In this document: one piece after another, positions 63,782 through 64,000 of the stretch
Numbering within the stretch: the stretch's first letter is position 1
Layout: the number at the start of each line of letters is the position of its first letter
From: Mucilaginibacter sp. PAMC 26640
Lineage (GTDB): Bacteria; Bacteroidota; Bacteroidia; Sphingobacteriales; Sphingobacteriaceae
NCBI GenBank assembly: GCA_001596135.1
Contig: CP014773.1
Span: 4,774,001-4,838,000, forward strand
Direction: 5' to 3'
Length of the DNA stretch: 64,000 nt
The notes under the pieces: generated by a model
Databases searched by the model: none
Seen by the model: only the letters and a program-made list of their open reading frames with translations
Told to the model about the DNA's origin: nothing
Made by a program: the position numbers and the translations under genes

Positions 63782-64000
63782 GCTTTAGGTGGGTGTAGAT
63801 CTGCGTACTTTCCATGCTACTATGCCCTAAGAAGCGTTGGATCTGTTCCAAAGCCATACCTGAATGCAGTAAATGGCTGGCAATACTGTGGCGCAGCGTA
63901 TGCAGTCCTGCGGGCTTTTTTATCTTCGCTACGGCCTTTAACTTTTGTAACCGCTCGTAAGCCATGTGGCCGCTTAACCGGGTGCCATTAACGTTCAACA
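63768..64000 (-). CDS. First tyrosine recombinase of pair 2, C-terminal part
   Basis: The frame enters from the right edge; about 77 residues are visible. HTLRHSIASHLL and FLGHSSMESTQIYTH with the nucleophile Tyr are intact. About 62 of 75 residues match the homologue at 60494-61318 by eye, so the two are recent paralogues. Confidence 0.8.
   Translation of the reverse strand, partial: LNVNGTRLSGHMAYERLQKLKAVAKIKKPAGLHTLRHSIASHLLHSGMALEQIQRFLGHSSMESTQIYTHLKHEQI

Larger units (their letters stand above)
37403..64000. mobile_element. Integrative genomic island, left end in window
   Basis: The island is bounded on the left by the tRNA remnant and integrase. Cargo consists of decayed genes, defence genes (type I restriction, ATPase-HNH pair, PLD nuclease), UmuDC-like repair proteins and Rhs toxin/immunity units with recombinases. 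I saw no copy of the att sequence at the right, so the end lies outside. No relaxase, tra genes or phage structural genes are visible, so the element type is undecided. The Rhs units beyond 58 kb could be a separate insertion. Confidence 0.5.

Noticed and set aside
37595..64000. Prophage or conjugative element genes
   Set aside because: No capsid, tail, terminase, relaxase or type IV secretion genes are visible, so the element could not be classed as phage or ICE.
1..64000. CRISPR arrays, rRNA genes or complete tRNA genes
   Set aside because: No regularly spaced direct repeats, rRNA segments or full cloverleaf sequences were seen on either strand by eye.

Overview
The window looks like chromosomal DNA of a Bacteroidota bacterium of the Sphingobacteriaceae type (Mucilaginibacter or Pedobacter-like). 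The reasons are a C-terminal type IX secretion sorting domain (30232-33234), weak or absent Shine-Dalgarno sequences, -7 motifs of the TAnnTTTG form, a Nudix-type transcription factor, a GH29 fucosidase, Rhs tips and protein relatedness throughout. The genus is inferred from protein similarity recalled by eye, not from a search.

Layout. 1-3.5 kb: the start of a GNAT acetyltransferase, then a membrane protein / histidine kinase / LuxR-type response regulator operon. 3.5-9.9 kb: a minus-strand tellurite-resistance-type (ter) stress operon (HAD, phosphoribosyltransferase, two TerD proteins, TelA, an unknown protein, TerC, PgpA). 10-11.5 kb: Fur-family regulator, MerC-like membrane protein with a palindromic operator, and pyrophosphatase. 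11.6-14.5 kb: a secreted fucosidase and a zinc-dependent phospholipase C-like protein. 14.4-26 kb: a compact biosynthetic locus with a phosphopantetheinyl transferase, a C-A-T-TE NRPS and an A-T-KS-AT-ACP-aminotransferase NRPS/PKS hybrid. The adenylation pockets read by eye suggest a basic starter amino acid (arginine-like) and glycine, so the predicted product is a beta,gamma-diamino acid joined to glycine. 26.5-37.3 kb: small secreted proteins, a catalytically degenerate Nudix regulator with a palindromic operator, a DUF808 protein, a 1000-residue T9SS cargo protein, a type-B carboxylesterase, a LuxR regulator and a DUF1349 protein.

At 37.4 kb an integrative element begins. The last 16 nt of a tRNA gene (minus strand) and its terminator remain, followed at once by a tyrosine integrase (37595-38920). 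The element appears to run past the right edge. Its cargo is three decayed genes (S1/P1 nuclease, DUF72, SRAP peptidase), an autoregulated XRE-ImmA peptidase pair, a umuDC-like pair whose UmuD lacks both catalytic residues, and a type I restriction-modification locus. That locus has an ATPase-HNH (Septu-like PtuAB) pair inserted between hsdS and hsdM, and a phospholipase-D nuclease downstream.

From about 58 kb to the right edge the same unit occurs twice in tandem: two overlapping tyrosine recombinases, followed about 300 bp downstream by a start-less Rhs C-terminal tip, toxin and immunity gene. The left copy is decayed: a frameshifted recombinase and an amber codon in the toxin ten residues before an ATGA overlap with an intact immunity gene. 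The right copy looks intact. This recombinase-linked array of silent Rhs tips and the hybrid biosynthetic locus are the two parts most likely to hold undescribed biology. No rRNA, complete tRNA or CRISPR array was found.
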